Assembly (NCBI GenBank): GCA_009602735.1
Contig: WELA01004336.1
Coordinates: 377,212-409,353, forward strand
Source of the DNA: Mesotaenium endlicherianum
Lineage: Eukaryota; Streptophyta; Zygnematophyceae; Zygnematales; Mesotaeniaceae
Length of the DNA: 32,142 nucleotides
Direction: 5' to 3'
The position numbers were made by a program, and so were the translations under genes. The notes below the pieces were generated by a model. The model worked only from the letters and a program-made list of their open reading frames with translations. It had not been told where the DNA came from and did no database searches. Shown one piece after another: positions 30,018 to 32,142 of the stretch (within the stretch, counting starts at the first letter, position 1; every line of letters begins with the position of its first letter).

Positions 30018-31871
30018 TTACAGTTCATCAGGGCTGTCCAGGTCTTTCACCTGTTCAATCTCCTGCTTGATGCTGCTGGGCACTACTAGACTTCTGCCAA
30101 ACAGTATCTGATATGGCGAGTAATTTGCCAAGGCAGCCTGCTTGCTAAATCTGTAACCCATAACCAGCCATGGCAGGGCTAGATCCCAGTCACGCTTGTC
30201 ATGCTCAAGGCAAAACTTGCGCAAAGCAGACTTAATGGTTTGCACCATCCTTTCTGCCAGACCATCTGCTTGCGGATGATCTCTAGACGTAGTGCGATGA
30301 TCGATGAAGCATCTGTCCAAGAGTTTCTGAAAAGACCCTTGGAACTCAGACCCTTGGTCTGTCAGCACTTCAGCTGGAGCTCCATGACGCACAATTACAC
30401 CATTGAGGAGCGCTTCCGCGGTCCCTAGACTCTGCTTAGCAGTCAGAGGCACGACCTCTATCCACTTAGAGAAATGCTTAATCATGACCATGATGTACTT
30501 CTTACCTCGCTTAGAGAGCGGTAGCTCACCTGCGAGATCGCAGCTCCAGCGGTAGCCTAGGCCCATGATTGGCAAAGGTTGCAAGTGTGGATGTTGCTGT
30601 GTAAAACCAGCCTTGACGCGATCACAGCTTTGGCAAGCCTTGATCACATCTTCACACTGCTGCTTCATGCCCCTCCACCAGTAAGACAGCTCCAAAAGAT
30701 TATATGTCTTCTTGACACCATAGTGTCCAATGTTCTCGTGCATTTCCTGCACAAGAGCTCGTCTCCTGATGGGTTCTGGCACTAACTTCTTCTGACCAGT
30801 TTCTTCAATTTTGAAGAGGTTATTGCATTTCCAGCAAAACCTTTTAGCTCGATGGCTTACCTGGTCCTTCTCCTTCACTGATAGTCCTTCCAAGTGAGTT
30901 CCCGTCTTCAGCCAGTGCATAGTAGCTTGATCTTTCCATATCTCTGGACTGAACAGGGGTAGAGGCTCAGCTTCACCTGATGCTACTATTCCAGCCATTT
31001 TGGCTAGGCAAGCCACCAACTCTGCTGGGCTGCTCGGGTCTTTGTCCTCTCGGGCTCCTGTTCTGTTGTTTGAAGATGGGTCTGGGTTCCTGCTGAGTCC
31101 ATCGACGTCGTTGTTGAGCACTCTTGCTCTGTGCACCACCGTCATTTGGTACTCTTGCAGCTTAAGAGCCCAGCGAGCCAACTTACCAGTGAGGTCTCCA
31201 TTCTTCATCAGCCATAGTAATGGTGAGTGATCCGTGATCAGTGTGAAGGGTCTTCCCCACAGATACTCTCTGAAGTGCGTGACCGCCCAAACCACTGCCA
31301 GCAGCTCTCCTTCATAGGACGAGTAGTTGCTCTCCGCTTGATTGTTAAAGCGTGAGGCATAGGCAATGACATACTCCTCTCTAGGGCTTGTGGCCTGAGT
31401 GAGTACTCGATCTTCTGTTTTCACAGGAATCTGGTTGAAGCCTTGGCGCACATCGATAATGCTGAACACCTTTCCGGTGGTGGCAATTGCAAAGATCCTT
31501 TCCGCCGTAGGCATCACATAGCTATCTGGCTCTGTGTAGAGATTCAGTCGCCTGTAATCTCCACACATTCGAGTGGCAGTGTAATTGCCGGCCTCGTTTT
31601 TTTTAGCGACTACTACTGTAGGAGCCCCATGTACTGAGGTAGATTTTTCAATCATGCGGAGCTTATGCAGCTCTTCACAGGTATTCTCCACACAGTCCCA
31701 TTCTGTCTGACTGAGCTTATGCGGCCCTAGTCTGACTGGGTTATCAGTAGTTAGTGTGATCTCACACACACTGGCAGTGGTTCTACCAATCTCCTCCTTA
31801 GTGAAAGCAAATACCTTGCGGTGTTTCTTCAGCAACCTTTCTACTTGTGCTCTCTGCTGGGCTAAGACCAT
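30018..31871 (-). pseudogene. Element 3 RT (deleted)-RNase H-integrase
   Basis: A 617-codon open stretch from the ATG at 31871. It begins with RT motifs (APTVVVAKK, MCGDYRRLN, FSIIDVRQGFNQIPV). At residue ~155 (about 31405) it jumps straight to the RNase H segment VLTQATSPREEYVIAYASR. RT motifs from KTAF through YxDD and the first RNase H motif are missing: an in-frame loss of roughly 500 bp, estimated from family spacing. The rest is continuous: TDHSPLLWLM, integrase zinc ligands His378, His383, Cys413, Cys416, and catalytic Asp445, Asp505, Glu540. A TAG at 31936-31938 lies upstream. It cannot reverse transcribe, but the integrase core is intact up to the stop at 30018. Confidence 0.9.
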
Positions 31872-32045
31872 TTTCCCAATGGCAAAAGTCTCAGTTTCAG
31901 GTTGCTTCTCCCCAACAAAGGCATCCAGTAGTTGCTACTCCTTAGGTGCAGGTAGGGGCTTCCCGCCCTCATCCTGGCCCTCAGGCTTTTCTGCCTGATT
32001 CTGGCTCTCAGGCTTTGCAGCTTGATTCTTAGGAGGTGGTGTAGT
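31872..32045 (-). pseudogene. Element 3 pol upstream fragment
   Basis: In the same frame as the RT-integrase stretch, a Pro/Glu/Gln/Lys-rich segment with near repeats (AAKPESQNQAEKPEGQ) runs from about 32045 to a TAG at 31936-31938. The frame then continues through QLLDAFVGEKQPE into the RT part. It looks like a linker before RT. Similarity to coding sequence is lost upstream. Confidence 0.6.
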
Positions 32046-32142
32046 GATTTGAGTTATTATATATTAGTTTGCATATATTTTAATGTTTTCAAATATATTT
32101 GGAGTAGTATTGTGTGGAGTCAAGTGCGAATAGGTACTCTAG
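32046..32142. other. AT-rich edge, unassigned
   Basis: These are 97 AT-rich bases with stops in the element 3 frame and no recognisable motif. They may be flanking DNA after a truncation of element 3, or another insertion that continues outside the window. Confidence 0.4.

Larger units (their letters stand above)
29322..32045 (-). mobile_element. Element 3: Ty3/gypsy element with PHD-finger tail, partial
   Basis: This is the 3' part of a minus-strand Ty3/gypsy element: part of RT, RNase H, integrase, PHD finger, PPT and LTR. The distal LTR part lies at 20364-20492, beyond the nested element 2. RT-RNase H has a large in-frame deletion. The pol frame has stops at 31936-31938, 30018-30020 and 29874-29876. 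Recognisable coding sequence ends at about 32045, where the DNA turns AT-rich; the 5' end is either outside the window or lost. The order RT-RNase H-integrase defines Ty3/gypsy. Confidence 0.88.

Overview
The window is nuclear DNA from a eukaryote, most likely of the green plant lineage. It is almost entirely repeats: three Ty3/gypsy LTR retrotransposons, all on the minus strand, a tandem satellite, and decayed non-coding sequence. I see no intact host gene and no RNA gene. The plant-lineage guess rests on initiator-Met primer sites (TGGTATCGGAGC-type), chromodomain integrases and 5-bp target duplications. It is an inference and does not identify the species.

Layout. 1-2400 is GC-rich low-complexity DNA with a GA microsatellite that contains a 4-base N gap. 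2400-8060 becomes steadily AT-rich and holds nothing I can call a gene. 8060-17440 is a ~190-200 bp tandem satellite split by element 1 (8643-16136, 7.5 kb). Element 1 has ~920-bp LTRs, a CAATG target duplication and a heavily mutated gag-pol ending in a chromodomain. 17441-20363 is unassigned spacer that contains a 242-bp copy (18908-19149) of element 3's LTR. Element 2 (20493-29316, 8.8 kb) has 721-bp LTRs and a GCAGC target duplication, and sits inside the LTR of element 3. Element 3 (20364-20492 plus 29322 to about 32045) is cut off at or near the right edge of the window.

Element 2 is the best preserved. It has an intact 492-codon gag, a complete -1 frameshift signal (slippery TTTAAAA, 7-nt spacer, 10-bp perfect stem), a pol broken by three stops and one frameshift, and a chromodomain with all three cage aromatics. 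It also carries ~2 kb of extra sequence between pol and the 3' LTR. That extra sequence holds a sense-strand accessory ORF of about 555 codons, interrupted by two TAGs, whose product I do not recognise.

Element 3 has no chromodomain. Its integrase continues in the same frame, across two stop codons, into a textbook PHD finger (C4HC3) that ends inside the LTR. Its RT-RNase H region carries a large in-frame deletion that removes the catalytic YxDD motif. The accessory ORF of element 2 and the PHD-tailed integrase of element 3 are the best candidates for something little described.

Relative ages: element 1's LTRs differ by roughly 7% by eye and element 2's by roughly 4%. Element 2 is younger than the element 3 copy it interrupts.
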